A program made the position numbers and the translations under genes. From positions 110,062,162-110,126,161 of the forward strand of contig JAZBQD010000030.1 in the NCBI GenBank assembly GCA_036583965.1: a DNA stretch of 64,000 bases, given 5' to 3'. Below the pieces are notes generated by a model that saw only the letters and a program-made list of their open reading frames with translations, was not told the origin of the DNA and did not search any database. The stretch comes from Prunella strophiata. Taxonomy: Eukaryota; Chordata; Aves; Passeriformes; Prunellidae. How positions within the stretch are numbered: the stretch's first letter is position 1; each line of letters opens with the position of its first letter. Shown here piece after piece: positions 1-22,909 of the stretch.

Positions 1-9
1 CGACCCCGC

Positions 10-45
10 CGGGAGGGCGGGCCGGGCCGGGCCGGGGGGTGGGCA
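10..45 (+). other. G-quadruplex-type G-run array with GGGCC repeats
   Basis: Seven G-runs of three or more separated by one or two bases, including three tandem GGGCC units, sit at the edge of the window. The pattern satisfies the usual intramolecular G4 rule. It is upstream of the likely transcription start, so a role would be at the DNA level. Confidence 0.6.
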
Positions 46-88
46 GGAGACCCCCAGACCCCCCCTCCATCGCTGCCCCCCTCCGCCC

Positions 89-96
89 TGACGTCA
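89..96. promoter_or_regulatory. Palindromic cAMP response element (TGACGTCA), distal
   Basis: Perfect 8-bp consensus CRE in the CpG island, about 520 bp upstream of the start codon. SIK1 is a well-established CREB target, so the site is probably functional. A half site (CGTCA) lies at 140-144. Confidence 0.8.
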
Positions 97-228
97 CCGC
101 CCCCCCGGGTCTCCCGGGCGACGGCTCCATCAGCGCCCGCGTCAGCGCCGCGCGTTCCCTGGCAACGTCCCGGTGTCTCCGCTCCCCTCCAGCCCCGCGC
201 CCGGCCGCGCGTCTCGCTGGCGTCAAAG

Positions 229-236
229 TGACGTCA
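229..236. promoter_or_regulatory. Palindromic cAMP response element (TGACGTCA), proximal
   Basis: Second perfect CRE, 140 bp downstream of the first, with an adjacent half site (CGTCA, 221-225) just upstream. Its position shortly before the GC boxes fits a core-proximal CREB/CRTC site, which would let SIK1 be induced by the pathway it then represses. Confidence 0.82.
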
Positions 237-299
237 ATGGGCCCGTCTCGGCTTTCGGCGGTGGGCGGGGGGAAGAGGCGGGCGGGGAGGGCGGTGCGC

Positions 300-446
300 G
301 GATGGAGGCGAGGGGCGGGCAGGGCGGGGGGCCGGGACATCCCGCGTGGTGCCGCCTGCCCCCCGGTGCGCGCTCGCCCCGCCGCACTCGCACGCTCGCC
401 CGCCCGCCCGCACGGCCCGGCGCGCACACCGCGCTCCGCCCGCCAG
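300..446 (+). other. SIK1: Probable SIK1 non-coding exon 1 (5' end not determined)
   Basis: A donor (ccag|gtacga) at 446/447 and an acceptor (gtgcag|gtgcg) at 565/566 would excise a 119-bp GC-rich intron 1 before the start codon. With it the gene has 14 exons, the number I recall for mammalian SIK1. The left boundary given is a guess, and the intron could also be retained without changing the protein. Confidence 0.45.
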
Positions 447-565
447 GTACGAGGCGGCTCCGCGGCCGCTCCGCCGGGCTCCCGGGGGGGAGCGGGGCTC
501 GGCGGCGGCGCGGACGGGGCGGGCAGGGCCGGCGGAGCGCGGCTGACGGTGCCGTGTCCGTGCAG

Positions 566-11082
<10,517 letters not shown>

Positions 11083-11169
11083 GAGCTTCAGGCAGCTCTC
11101 GTTGTGGGGGAACTTTCACCGCTGTTCCGTGGCTGGCTGGCGGCGTGGGGACGAGTGACTCTCAGAAGC

Positions 11170-11175
11170 AATAAA
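11170..11175 (+). terminator. Proximal poly(A) signal candidate
   Basis: AATAAA 88 bases after the stop codon, followed by GT-containing sequence (agtatgtgaagaggctgtct). Would yield a minimal 3'UTR. Confidence 0.45.
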
Positions 11176-13685
11176 TTTTGAAGTATGTGAAGAGGCTGTC
11201 TGGCTCAGAAAGCTGGCAACTTTATAGGACTGAAACAAGCAATATGTATGTCTTTTTGCTTCTACTATTCTTGCACTGAACAAATATGAATAGAAACTGA
11301 TTTTTTTTTTTTTAAAAGGAAAAAAAAAATAATGATGGGGCAGATGGGTGGGGCATTTCGTGGGGGCAGGGAGGGATGTGGTTGGGGAAGAACTCTTCGG
11401 TACTGTACTCAAGTCAGACCAATACAGCTCTGCTGTTATGCAAGATTAGCAGCTGTCAGTAGTGGTGACACAGCAGGGAGAGGCTTTTCAAAGAAGGGAC
11501 CAGAGCCTCCCTTTTTCACAATATTCATTTATGGGTTTGTGAAGATGATTACCTCTTTAAAAAAAAAAATAAACAGAAAACCAGTGGCATGCAGCATTAT
11601 GCATTCATAGGAGACAAAAATGGAAGCATTGCCATTTGTTGTTTTTCCTTTTCCCTCCTGTTAACACTCATTTTATTTAAAGGAACCAACATCCCCATTC
11701 CACACCTCCCAGATACAAATACTTTAAATGAAAACTGTGAACTTCTTGCTTGATACATCAGCTGGAAAAGCTCAGCATGCCCTTCTAATTAGTACAAAAG
11801 CAGTAACTATTGGAAATGTATCCCTTTATAATCAAGATCCAAATTGCATAATGCCTGGTCTTTTGCAGGGATGTTTGTTTGGGAGTGGTGTGTGTGTACA
11901 TACACACAGGTGCACACATGCCCCTATTTTGTTGGTCTGGGTAATCTTTAGGAATCTTTTTATAAACTCTAAGTTTGTTCATATTCTTGCCGAGGCACTG
12001 AGGAGGGAAGCAGCAGCACCTGTGGGGTAATGGGAAGGGTTTTCTTTTTGAAAAGCCCTCCTGGAGGTTGCCTGCAAAGTTGCCTGAGGGGTGTTTCTTA
12101 GTGCTGCACATTGTTATTTCCGCTGCTAATTATGTTTTTATGCATTTCATTATCAGGGTCCAAACAGAACTGACTCTTGGGGAAATGTGCAATATTGAGG
12201 TTATAATTATATACTGACAAAGACAAAAGGAATAGGCTAGAACAGAATTCTACTCTAATGGAGTACAGCTTTTTCTGAACAAAACTGTATTAAAAGTGAG
12301 TAAAACAGCACAATCTTTGGGTGTTTGTTTTTGGTTGGTTTGTTTTTTGGCATATTAGCAAAACGAGGTTTTGCATTAGATAGGTGTTTTTTTCGTATGG
12401 TTTTTAATGCTGTATATGTATATAAATAGGAAGCAGAAAACTATATAACACTAGTTATTTTTTATATTTTGTAATATGCTTCTGTTGTGTTTCTGGTATA
12501 AACCCCGACTCCCCTCCCGAGGCAGACCATGACTTCTGTTGGTGTCAATAGAGGTTGTGCTGAGGTATAAAGGGGAGGACAGGCTGTGCTCCTGCAGACA
12601 TGAGTTGGGGAGTGCATGCAAACTTTGGAAGCAGGTGAGCAGAGAGTGAGACAGCTTGGCTGGGAGCTGCCATCCGAGTGTCAGAGTGTAGCTGCATTCT
12701 GTCTAAATGCTTAAAGGACCCATCTCCCTAGTATGACACAGGGTGCCTTCAAGTTACCTTGGCTTCATGCAACCTGCAGTATTACACATTTGCAAATAAT
12801 ATAGAGACCTGTTTTGGGTTATTTTGGGTTTTCTTTTTTGTTTGGTTTGTTTAGTTGTTGGGTTTTTTTTTTTTTCAAGAAAAAAAAAAGAAAAAAGCCA
12901 AAGATTGACCAGGTTAATTGGTGGGAGTAGGAAGAGTTGAAGATGTCATGTGGCTCTGTCTGTGGCTCTCCATAAACAACCTCTTTATCTGTGTGTTGTA
13001 TCTGTGTGTCTGTATTGGTGCATCTCCAGCTTGCCACTGCTGCTCCATGATCTGGAAGCTTCAAAGTGACAGAAAATTGCTCGAGTTGAACTCCTGTTAA
13101 TGAATGGTGCCTTGCAGCAGAGAAAACACCAAAGTCTCATGCTCATTTGTAGTGTGGGTTTAAAAGAAAACAAACAAACAACCCTCCAAAAAACCCAACC
13201 CAAAAAAGAGATTGCATGGAGAGGAGGGCAAGAAGAAGCCAGCTTGTCACAAAGCAGCAACTTGGCCTTCAGTTTTGTAAGGGGCAGCACATGTACTTAA
13301 ACCACAGAACTTCCTCCTCAATTTGTGTTTTGTTTAATGCCATGGATCTAAAGGCCACAGATTCTTTTGTTTCCTGTCCTGAGCAATGACAAGCACTTTA
13401 CTTTCATAGTATTTTTTTTTTCTTTTCCAATTGCTGTAGAACCTCTTTGGAATTATTGCTGGAGCAGAAGAGGTCATTTTAAAAGTCTGGGGTTTTTTTG
13501 TAGATATCTTGACAGTGCTGTTCTGCAGACTGCAATGCAATAGGGTATTTAAAGACACTACGTGATTGGTTTAATTGAGATGTATAGTTTATTTTTTATC
13601 ATGACTGAACAATCATTTTATTTCTTATGTTAAAATGAGAGGTGTACACCAAAATGATTAGTTGATGTGTTTTATTTAATATTTA

Positions 13686-13691
13686 AATAAA
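13686..13691 (+). terminator. Distal poly(A) signal of SIK1
   Basis: AATAAA within tttaatatttaaataaaaaa, followed 15-40 bases later by the GT-rich tgttgtcctgcatgtgtttctgtgg, a standard downstream element. Most likely main 3' end. Confidence 0.75.
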
Positions 13692-13706
13692 AAATGTTTT
13701 AAAATT

Positions 13707-16239
13707 GTTGTCCTGCATGTGTTTCTGTGGAGTATCTTCACCCAGTGCACTTATGATTTGCATAGTCAAGACTCATTTTCAAGCCAAAGTCCATGGGACA
13801 TTACTGACACTTTCTATTACATCCTAAATGAAGAGGGATGGTGGGCCCACAAATCTGATAATGGGATATTGAGCGTTTTGCTGGTAGGCAATCTGTCTGA
13901 ATTCACCAAGTCTGTGGTAATCGGGTTATAAAATGCAGCAGGAGCAGAGGTCTGGGCAGTGAGGGTGGCCTGGCGTGGTGGAGTGTCACCAGATGGGCCC
14001 TCCCTCCATCAGTGTCACCTTCAGCTGAGACAGCCCCAGCCAGATTAGGGCAGTTCCTGAAAGAGAGCAAAGGGAGGGAGGGAGGGAGTCACAGGGGAGA
14101 GTGGATTGTGTCTTGTAAAATATAACTTGAGAGGTAAAAAAGTATTGAAAAGGCTTTGTATTCAGCTCGTGCAGTCACAATGAGAGCAAGGAAGGATTTT
14201 GTCTGCAAAGGGATCCCTAAATATTGACAAGCTTTAGTTTGACCGGGCAAACACTCAAAGAACCCAAAGAAACAACAAACCAAAAAAACCCCAAACAACA
14301 AACAATGGTGTTTTCTTAAAAGAAATCAATGATCAAATTTTTCTCTCTTTTTTTCTGTCCTGAAGTTTTTATTTTAAAATCCACCTATCACATTTTGAAG
14401 GAAAGGAAGAGTGATGGAAAGGTAAATCCAAGAAGTTAAACAGAAGCTTGGGGGGAAACAGAGATAATGTTTACTTATTTTGCTTTCTAAAGCAGTTGTT
14501 TGCTGAGCTGGAATTTGTAGAGCTCTTTGTGCATTTGCTGTGACTCCTGAACTGGTAGAAAAGTGTCACACATGTTTTTCCAGGGTTATGTTTTCCATGT
14601 GACCATCCAAAGTCAGGAATTTTGTGACTCTTAAAAAAATAATGGATGCATTCTAAATAATCTTTAATTAGGTTTTAGTATGACCTGGCTTAAGGATAAT
14701 CCTAACTGTTGTTTTCAGCTGGGTTCTCAGGGCATTATTTTAAACTCCACTGATTCTGGGAAATTTGAGAAAGTTGCTTCTTAATGGATACAAATCAGTG
14801 CAGCTCCACCAACTTTCATTGACATCACTGACCCCTGGGTATAGAGGGATCCCGCCAGCATCATGATTTCTGTGAAATGGTAGGAAAAACAAGTACAAAG
14901 AAATCCTGGGAGTCTGGACTCAGTTTCCATGTGTACACTGTTTTCACTCTTGGTGCTTTAGTCACTGTCTTCCTTCCTTTCCTCTGAAATCTGTCTCTGC
15001 TCCCATTCACAGCATTTGTTTTTGTCTTTAACATCTCTCAAGATGCTGTTTTTCTTGCTTTCATTTCTCACATTACAACTTGGTACCTTCCCTTTCTCTC
15101 CCAGTCCAGGACTGGTGTTTTTCCCCCGCCGCTCAGATGGAACAGATGCTGGCAAGTTCAGCACAACCCCAGAAGTGAATGATCAAACCTTGGTTGTTTT
15201 TTTCTTCAGAAAGGAAATGCCTAGAGCTGGCAGGAGATGCCAGACTGGTAGCAGTGAAAAACACAGGCTGTTTTTGCACTGAGCAGGCTGAGCACAGCCA
15301 GCCAAGCACTCTGGTGCCAAGGTCCAGCCACAGCAGTAAGGGATTCTCACCTGCCCCTTTCCTCCTGCAGGTCACCCATAACTCATCCCCATGACCTTCT
15401 CCTTCACTGTGCCCAGCACAGCAGCCACACCTTGGCAAGGGAAGGAATCCCTCATGGCAAAAGCCATGGTTGTGTAATGCTGGCCTGTGTCAGCTGGAAG
15501 GGGGAAGCAGCAGAAGGGAGAGCAGTTGATGGTGCAGGAGATGGAAAGTGATCGGCGCTTCCTTTTTACTCATCCTGCAAAGTGAGAATAAGGCACACGC
15601 CACGCAATGAAGGAGAATTAATTTAAGGCTGATAAAAGGAAATGTGTGCCTCGGGAGGACATTGCTTCAAATGTGCTTGCTGGCTTATTTCATGACTGCT
15701 AACTACTTTTAGTGGTGACAGTTAAATCAATGATAAAGGTAATCCACTGTCATGGTTTATGGATTTAGCAGAGCAGCTGTGGGAGATCAGGAAGGAGCTG
15801 GTCTTTGGTACAGACTGCCAGGGACATGATAGATTTTTAGGACAGAAATGCCTTTCTCCCAAGGTATCAGATATTACCACCTGCTGGAGACAAAACTTTG
15901 ATGTGAGGTGAACAAACTTGGCCAACACCTGCAATAAATACAAATTTCTTAATAAACATCTTATGCCACGTGTAATATCTCTTATGCAGTGATATGGCTC
16001 TGAGCAAAGGTCCAGCTAATTGGGCAGCTCATTCCAGCAGCAGACTGTGAGGTAAAGGGTGTAAGGATAGGGCATGCATAGCACAATTCCTCTGTGATAT
16101 TACCAGCTCAGTAGAGAGCAGACTGTGGTTAAGGGAATTTTTGACTGGCATTTGGGTCATTGTGTTTAACAGCTGCAGATGGGTCAAGCCTCCAAGAATT
16201 TGGCTAACCCCTTTTGGAATTCTTTTATGATTCTGGTCT
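13707..16239. other. Intergenic, no gene seen
   Basis: No convincing ORF, RNA gene or young repeat. A GGGA-repeat G4-type run lies at 14071-14088. The stretch 15590-15745 (aattaatttaaggctgataaaag, tttatttcatgactgctaac, ttaaatcaatgataaagg) has the AT-rich homeodomain-like look of a conserved non-coding element, but conservation cannot be judged here. Confidence 0.6.
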
Positions 16240-17265
16240 TCACAGCATCCTGTGACAAGTGCCATAATTCAATTTTGCATTGTGTGAAAGAAGTACTTCC
16301 TTTTCTTCGTATTAGACCTCCATCCCAATGGATTGGGTTGTGCTGCCTTTCCCTTGTGACAACAGGCACAAATAATGGTCTCCTGGTCACATTTCCATGT
16401 TGAGTTGCCAGGATCTCTCTCACATCCCTTCTCAACTGAGGTGGCCAAGAAGAAGGATTCTGCTGTAAGTTCTCATCTCTTCTGTGTCTTCATGGATTGT
16501 TCTATATCCTCCTTGATGGACACCTGTGTTTAAGGCAGCATTCCTGGATGGAAACATTCTCATTCTCTTTTAATTCTGTAGTCATTCCCAAGGCTCTTTT
16601 TTTGCATTATTAACACCTGTTGAGAAATAAGCTGGAATTTTCAGCAAACTCACTGACTGAGGTTTCCTTCCTGCCTAATGTTAATTTAGTGCCCCTGATG
16701 GTCTTAGTATGGCTTGGGTTGGTATTTCTCACAGTACTCACTTTTTATTTGCTGCTGGTGAATTTCAGAGGTGATTTCATCAACCTGCCATTCAGTTTTC
16801 TGAGATTACTCTCCACCTGGTTGCAGCTGGATTTTTTACAAATACGTCAAATTGCCCAGGTCTTGACACAAATGGATTTGCAATGCCTGAGCTCTCACTC
16901 AACAGACTTTGCTGTTTCCCATTCTATCACACTTTCAGCTATCCTGCTTTTTGTTATGCTTTCTGTCAATCCGCCTTGCCCTGACTTCCCAGCCCACAGG
17001 TTTCTGGATGACCTCTAAAGGCCCTTTTTAAGAATGAATGTAACATTTGCCACCTTCCATTCCTGTGGTGCCTCGCCATTTCAACAGCTGCTGGGGTATT
17101 GTACTGAATAGGTCAGCAATTTCAAGTCTGAGTTCCCTCAGAGCTCTTGAGTGAAACCGTCTGGTCCCAACAATCTTTTAATATCACTTTTATGGTTTTA
17201 TCTGAAAATCTCTTCTACTGGAGTTTCACTTGGAGTTTTGAAGAGTTTCTGAGGGTTGTCCCCTG
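16240..17265 (-). mobile_element. Old CR1 LINE copy, about 1 kb, ORF2 3' part to 3' region
   Basis: The antisense reading matches the older amniote CR1 pattern in order: ccataattcaattttgcattgtgtgaaagaagtacttcc near 16262, atgttaatttagtgcccctgatgg near 16678, gatgacctctaaaggcccttttttaa near 17010, acatttgccaccttccattcctgtggt near 17045, and tgagttccctcagagctcttgagtgaaaccgtctggtcc near 17125. It is diverged, full of stops and non-functional. Boundaries are approximate. Confidence 0.72.
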
Positions 17266-20200
17266 TGCATCTGGAGTGGGGCACAGCTGGAGTGAGGTCA
17301 AGCAGAACTGCCAGGACTGGATGGATGGGTCTGCACAGCCAGAGGCTGAGCCACACAGACCACATGTCCCTTTTGCACCTCAGCCAGGTGACAAAGCTGT
17401 GACAGCAGGGTGGGCACCAGGGAGTGCCCAGGTCAGCCCAGCAGCCCCCTTCTTATGCCCTCCAGGGATGACCAAGCCTTTCTTCCTTCACTGTATTTAC
17501 ATTTGTGGGGCTGAATTTACAGATGGCTTCCTCAGCTGATGCAAACTGGCGTTGCTAAATCAAAGCTAATGCAGCGACGCTGCTTTATGATATAAACATT
17601 ATTAGCAGCACATTAAGGCTCCGACGTCCAGAGCCAGACAATCTCATCCTTTGTTTCTTCAGCCACTGAGGCAGTGAATTTAGATTCATTATTTTTGATG
17701 GAGCTTTTCCTGTATCATGCCGGGGTGCTTTTTTAGTTCTTCTGTCTTACATCCCTTTCCGCTACCCTGGGAAACTGTGTTTTTTTAACAGTCCTTGGTT
17801 TGTTCTGTGACAAGAAAAATATCTTAGTCAAGATCTGGAAGGGATTTCAGAAATTCTAGCTAAGTGCCTGATTTTTTTTGGCCTAATCTTGCTGATCATT
17901 TCTTCCCCATTTCCTGGTAAGGTAACAAGATGTTATCATTTGGTGAGCTTGTCTACACACTTGATAGGTAGATGGGTATTTAGGGCTTCTCACAGCCATT
18001 ATCTCCAGGCATCTGCTGGATTTCCAAACAGACCTGCTCCTGCAAGAAACATCTTGCAAAAACCAAGCTTTAAACCTTCCTGTTCATACCACATTAAAAA
18101 AAAAAAGAAGAAGTCATTAATCATTTGATTTTAGCTGCTTTTTCCTGGTTGCCTAACAATGTTACTCGTACATTTGCTGGGATGCATTCACACTTTCTGC
18201 TCTTTGGACCCAGTGAAGGTAATTGTTCAGTGGTCAGCTAAGTGTCTTCATGGGTTTTTCCTGTTCAACTCTTGTTTGGTAGCAGATGATTTTATTGAAC
18301 ATGTAAAATTAGATTTCCAGGAACAGTTATGCACACGCCTCTGAAATCCATTTTCCATGAACATTTCTGCTCTCTGCTCATGAAGAGTGAGCACAACAAG
18401 AACGAGGACACAGAGCCACCAAACTGCCTGCAATGCTGGACAGATCAGGCAGTTATTTATATATGACCATTGCTGCTTTCCCTTCACTGGTATGTCTGAG
18501 AAAAACTGGGGTATTTGTCTTAATTCTGGGCTAGAGAGGTTAAAAACTCTCTGTGCACTTTGAATTTTGGGAGTGGAAGGGTGTCTCTCTGTCCCAGAGG
18601 GAGGAAAGTCTTCCCTGTGGATTAGTTGAGGTAAGATGGATTTAAAAGGATGCAGTGATGTCTTCATAATGACTTTGACACAGAAATGTAGCTTTGGTTC
18701 TTAATTACTCAGATCTCTGTTGCAAATCTCCAAAGTCAGACACCATGAGTCGCAGGCATCCAGAGGATGTGGCCCTGGGGGTTGTGTTCACACAGGAGGG
18801 GTGAGGAGCAGGAGGTCTGACAGGACAAATGACTTCAGGGCACTTATCCCACCTCACACACTGACTGCTGTTGGGAAGGAGATGCCACTCAGCAGTCCAG
18901 TGTGTGCTGGGAGCTGTCATCTCCAGAAAAAAGGAGGGAGATGTTGTGTTTCAGCCTGGGAAGATGAACATCAGAGTGGCAGGAGGGAAACAGGCATCCT
19001 GGTTGCCCCCTCGTACCTCTTGTTTGTGCAAAGAGGCTCTCTGGGCAGCTTTGGTGCATTCAGAGCTGGAATCTCTTCTATCCCCAGCCACCTTCCATCA
19101 GTGGCACAAGAGGTGGGAGATGCTGGGATGTCCCAGGCAGCAGGAGGAGGGATCCTGTGATGGAGGTGTTGGTGCAACTGGGCTACAAGTTTGTTCATGC
19201 TGCTGGACCTGAGGGAATGGGGGGATTGTTTGTCCTCAGAAGGAAGTGAGTCATGTTGCTGCACAGAGGCCCATCTTGGCACATTTTGGGGTTAGTCACA
19301 CACTGCAAAATCCACTTTTTCCCAGCTCCAGGTAGCAGACACAGGGGTGCAGCAATGCCTGGTTGTTCTTCAGCACAGATTCTGTTTCACAAGCCCATAA
19401 CCACCCTCCTGGTCTCCAGGTGGAACCACTTCTGTGCATGCAGGACCCTACTAATTGGATTCCATAACTGGCTTAACACCATAAATGCAATCAAGTCACT
19501 GGCTGCACTCAGCCCTCGAGCCAGCAGGATCAACCAGTTCCTCAGGGCAGGATGTGCCCTTACACCTTGATTTTCCACACAGCAGAGCAAGACCCAGGCA
19601 CCCCAGCAGCACCTCTCCCACTGGTTTAGCTGGCTGCTGGATCCCTGCTGCCAGGGATGCCTGCTCTGCGTGTCACAGCCACATGGGCAGACCACAGGCT
19701 GGGGTTTTCTTGCCTGCTGTGTGTTGGTATTTGGGTTTTTCCTGGTATCCAGCAAATTTTCCAGGGCTTAGGTGCTTTGGAGCTGATTGCAGGAAGGCTG
19801 ATGAGCCACCACCAAGCCTTGCCTGTGAACTGAGCTCACTCTCACCTGGGTTTGTGATCTCTGAGATCATACTTTCAGGTGCATGTTGGTTGCTGGAGGA
19901 GCTAAAAGGATAAAAGATTCCAGTGTTACCAGTTTTTTCCCCTGTCACACCAGCCATTACCAGAGCTGATGAGGAAATCCCAGCAGCTCCTAATTGTTCT
20001 CTGCAGAAGACCTTGCATGTCCAGACCATCCCAGTCACTCCCTTGCCTGCTCAAGCCCAATTTCATCATCGAAACAGGACTTGGATTCAGTGCCAAAGAG
20101 GAGCCTTCTCTCTCTTTGCAGTGATGAGCTGTGCTCCTCCTGACATCCTCATGTGCCAGCAGCAGGGGCTGTGCTGGAGCAGGAGCCAGGAAGAGTTCCC

Positions 20201-21906
20201 CAAACTCATCTTCCTACATCTCTCCCTGGGGCCAAGCAGATGCCTGGTCTAGAAGGGACTGCCTTCTGAAAGGATTGGAGCTCTTAAAATTGCAGACAGG
20301 TGGGGATTTTGGAGTGGGCTAACCCAGGCAGGCTAGGGATGCAATTCCAAAGGGCTCCTGAACTGGTTTTTAAACACTTCAGGAAGCTTTGCTGTTCCCT
20401 CAGGTGCAGTGAAGGAGGGCTGAGTTTTTGATGCCCAAGCAAAGGGGCGTTTGTGTCCTGGTGGAAGCAGGGGCTGTGGCAGGGGAACAGGAGAGCTGCC
20501 ACTGCAGGATGCTGCTCAGAGCTGGTGGCTGGCAGGGCAAGGTGAGGGATCAGGTGTGACTCTGGCTGCAGATGTGCCCAGTTCAGCCACAGCAGCACAG
20601 ACTTACTCACCTCCTTTCCCCTGGCTGACAGGCATCACCAGGAGTGGAATGCACATGTACATCCATGCCTGTGTGCCCTAATACATGGGTCCATGGAGTG
20701 CTCTGAACTCCCAGAGCCTGAATCAGTGCCATTTCTTGGTACCACACAAAATTATATTCCCAGAATTAATAATGGCACTCTCAGGAGCTCTTTCTTTGCT
20801 TAAATGACTCGTTGATTATTGCTTATTGTCAGTCCTGCCAGGTAATGAGGGGCTAATAAGGCTTTGCAAGACTCACTAACAAAAAAGGGAAACTTTCCCT
20901 GGGGTGAGTCATGGGAAGGGGGACCACAGGCAGGATGGATGGATGCCCTTAGCTGGAGTGTGATGGGCAGCTGTGGGTACCCAGGGGTTCCTGATGCTCT
21001 CAGATGGATGCAGATAGGAGTGGTGCTGAATTGTGGTCACAAAGAACACAGAAAGGCTTGAAGTGGAGAGCTCCATTTCTCTTCCTTGGAGAGCTGAAGG
21101 AGGCTGGGAATGGGAGCTTTGAGAAGTTGTTGGGTTTGAACCTTGACTTTTGGCTGAGCCACCAGAAGTGGTGTGCAGGCATGTACATGCATGGGTATGA
21201 ATGAGAGCTTCATTTTTCAGGCAATAAGGAAGAAAATGTCTCATGCTTAGTCTCCCACATCCTGGGAAACAGGCCCCTGCTTCCTCATGCTGGTATTTTA
21301 CTCATGTGAGAAGAGGAAGGCTTCTTTGAAATCCTTGAAGGGATGAAGTTGATACTAAGAGTATTAAAATCTAACAGGTGGATTGTGTGCATTATTATAA
21401 ACCAAAATGATCCCAATTTTTTTAACCATTTAGTCTTTGTTGCTTGTTTCTTTACTTCTGTACTGTGATTTTTTAAATTTGTGGAGCTAGGAGAAAGGCC
21501 TACATTCTGTTGATCCTGCATTAAGATCAATAGACTTGTGGGCTCTTCCTTCCCACAAAAATTCCCAGATGGAAGTCCCCAAAAGTCAAACACTGGAAGA
21601 AGAAAAAAGGGAATCTGGAAGGCCCCAGAAGCCTAGCTGAAGTATTTTAGCTATGAAGAACAACTAAGTGATACAGATGTCCCAGGTTTCTTCCCTCACC
21701 CTCTAAATAGGAACATGGGCTGGGTGATGAGATGCACCCACAAGTCAAATCCAAATCCATGGGTGGTGGAAAGCAGTTTCCACACCAGAACATGAGTTGT
21801 CATTCATGTAGCACATAGGTCAGTGTGGCCACCCAAAGCTCCCACGTACATGGATATGGGTGTTTCCATTTGTGATGTTGCCCCAGCCCTCTTCTGGCTC
21901 AGGTTT
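17266..21906. other. Intergenic, no gene seen
   Basis: ORFs up to 146 codons overlap on both strands and read like random translation. The patch 17540-17720 (gatgcaaactggcgttgctaaatc, ataaacattattagcagcacattaagg) and 20800-20880 (tcgttgattattgcttattg, ggtaatgaggggctaataagg) look like candidate conserved non-coding sequence. A poly-A run lies at 18094-18104. Confidence 0.55.
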
Positions 21907-22150
21907 GTCACAGAATCCCAGATTTATGGGTGGAAACAACTTCTGAGGTCATCTGAGACGTCCCTCTGCTAATGTAGATTGATTCCCTCCTGCCCATTTT
22001 CCAGCACTTGGTCCAGTCCATTGTTCAAATGACTCAAGCCTCTGCTGCTTCCCTGGAGGGACATTTGGGAGCCTCACAGACCTTGCTGTCAGGATTTCAC
22101 TTCCCATCATATTCCTCCTAAAGGTCCTTCTGCCTAATTTAGTTACTGAC
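21907..22150 (-). mobile_element. CR1 LINE 3' region, degraded
   Basis: Plus strand begins tcacagaatcccagatttatgggtggaaacaac, then ccagcacttggtccagtccattgttc and tccctggagggac, the order of a CR1 3' region read in antisense. More diverged than the 41 kb and 63 kb copies. Confidence 0.7.
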
Positions 22151-22813
22151 TCTCTCTGCAGAGCAGTGATGAGGAACAGGGCTGTAGGAAGAGGACATTT
22201 ATGTCTTACTTATCCAGCTAATTCCCGTTATCCTATTTTTGATGGCCCTGCCAGTCCTGGTCTCCCTGGCGTTTATCACCTCACCCTCCTCTCCCAGGAG
22301 TGCTCCAGCTTCACCTGGCATGGGTGGTAAAGTGCCTGTGAACTTTGGAGGGAGTAGAATGGAGCCAATACCTGCACAGATGCAGATTTCCCCACCTCAT
22401 TTTCCTTCTGAACAAGTCCCTTAAGCCTTGGCATGAACGTGGTGCATCTGCAATGATATTTGAGAGTGAGACTGTTAAATTTGAGTGGCAGTGGAAAGGA
22501 ACAACCATTGGTAAGGCATTTTGATGCTGTATTGAAATTAACATTTCCCTCCTCTCCCTTTCATTAGCTACAACCAAGTGATGGGAAAGAGAAAAAAGGA
22601 TGCAAAGTTCAGCCTGGAAAAGGAGCCATGAGGAAGTCAGGAAATTTAAAAGGAAGTGTAATAATAATAATAATGGGGTTTCCCAAACAACATGAACTTG
22701 GAGTTATTCCACAGCCCAAGTACTTCATGTTATAACAAGAGCTGCTATCTGATCCTGGTTTTTGCAGGAAGAGGTCCCTCTGCAGCCAAGGCACTCAATT
22801 TAAAGGGAATGAG

Positions 22814-22909
22814 AATGTTGCTTGTGCACTGGGCATTCCAAATTGTCAAGGTGGTGGAAAAGGCCTCCATGTAGAGGACAGCCATGTCCCTGATGTGTAG
22901 AGGTTTAAC
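22814..22909 (+). repeat. Direct repeat, copy A
   Basis: Begins aatgttgcttgt and ends tgatgtgtagaggtttaa. Shares long identical blocks with copy B, including tagaggacag, catgtccctgatgtg and agaggtttaa, at roughly 80 percent identity by eye. Confidence 0.8.

Larger units (their letters stand above)
11083..13706 (+). other. SIK1: SIK1 3' untranslated region
   Basis: About 2.6 kb, AT-rich and U-rich, similar in length to what I recall for mammalian SIK1. It contains several ATTTA pentamers (for example near 11526, 11675 and the cluster at 13671-13691), as expected for an unstable immediate-early transcript. Early AATAAA hexamers occur at 11170-11175 and 11568-11573, so shorter isoforms are possible. 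The 3' limit is inferred from the last hexamer and the following GT-rich stretch. Confidence 0.75.

Noticed and set aside
10..45. GGGCC units as a hexanucleotide-disease-type expansion
   Set aside because: Only three pentamer units, and upstream of the transcribed region; noted as a G4 candidate only.
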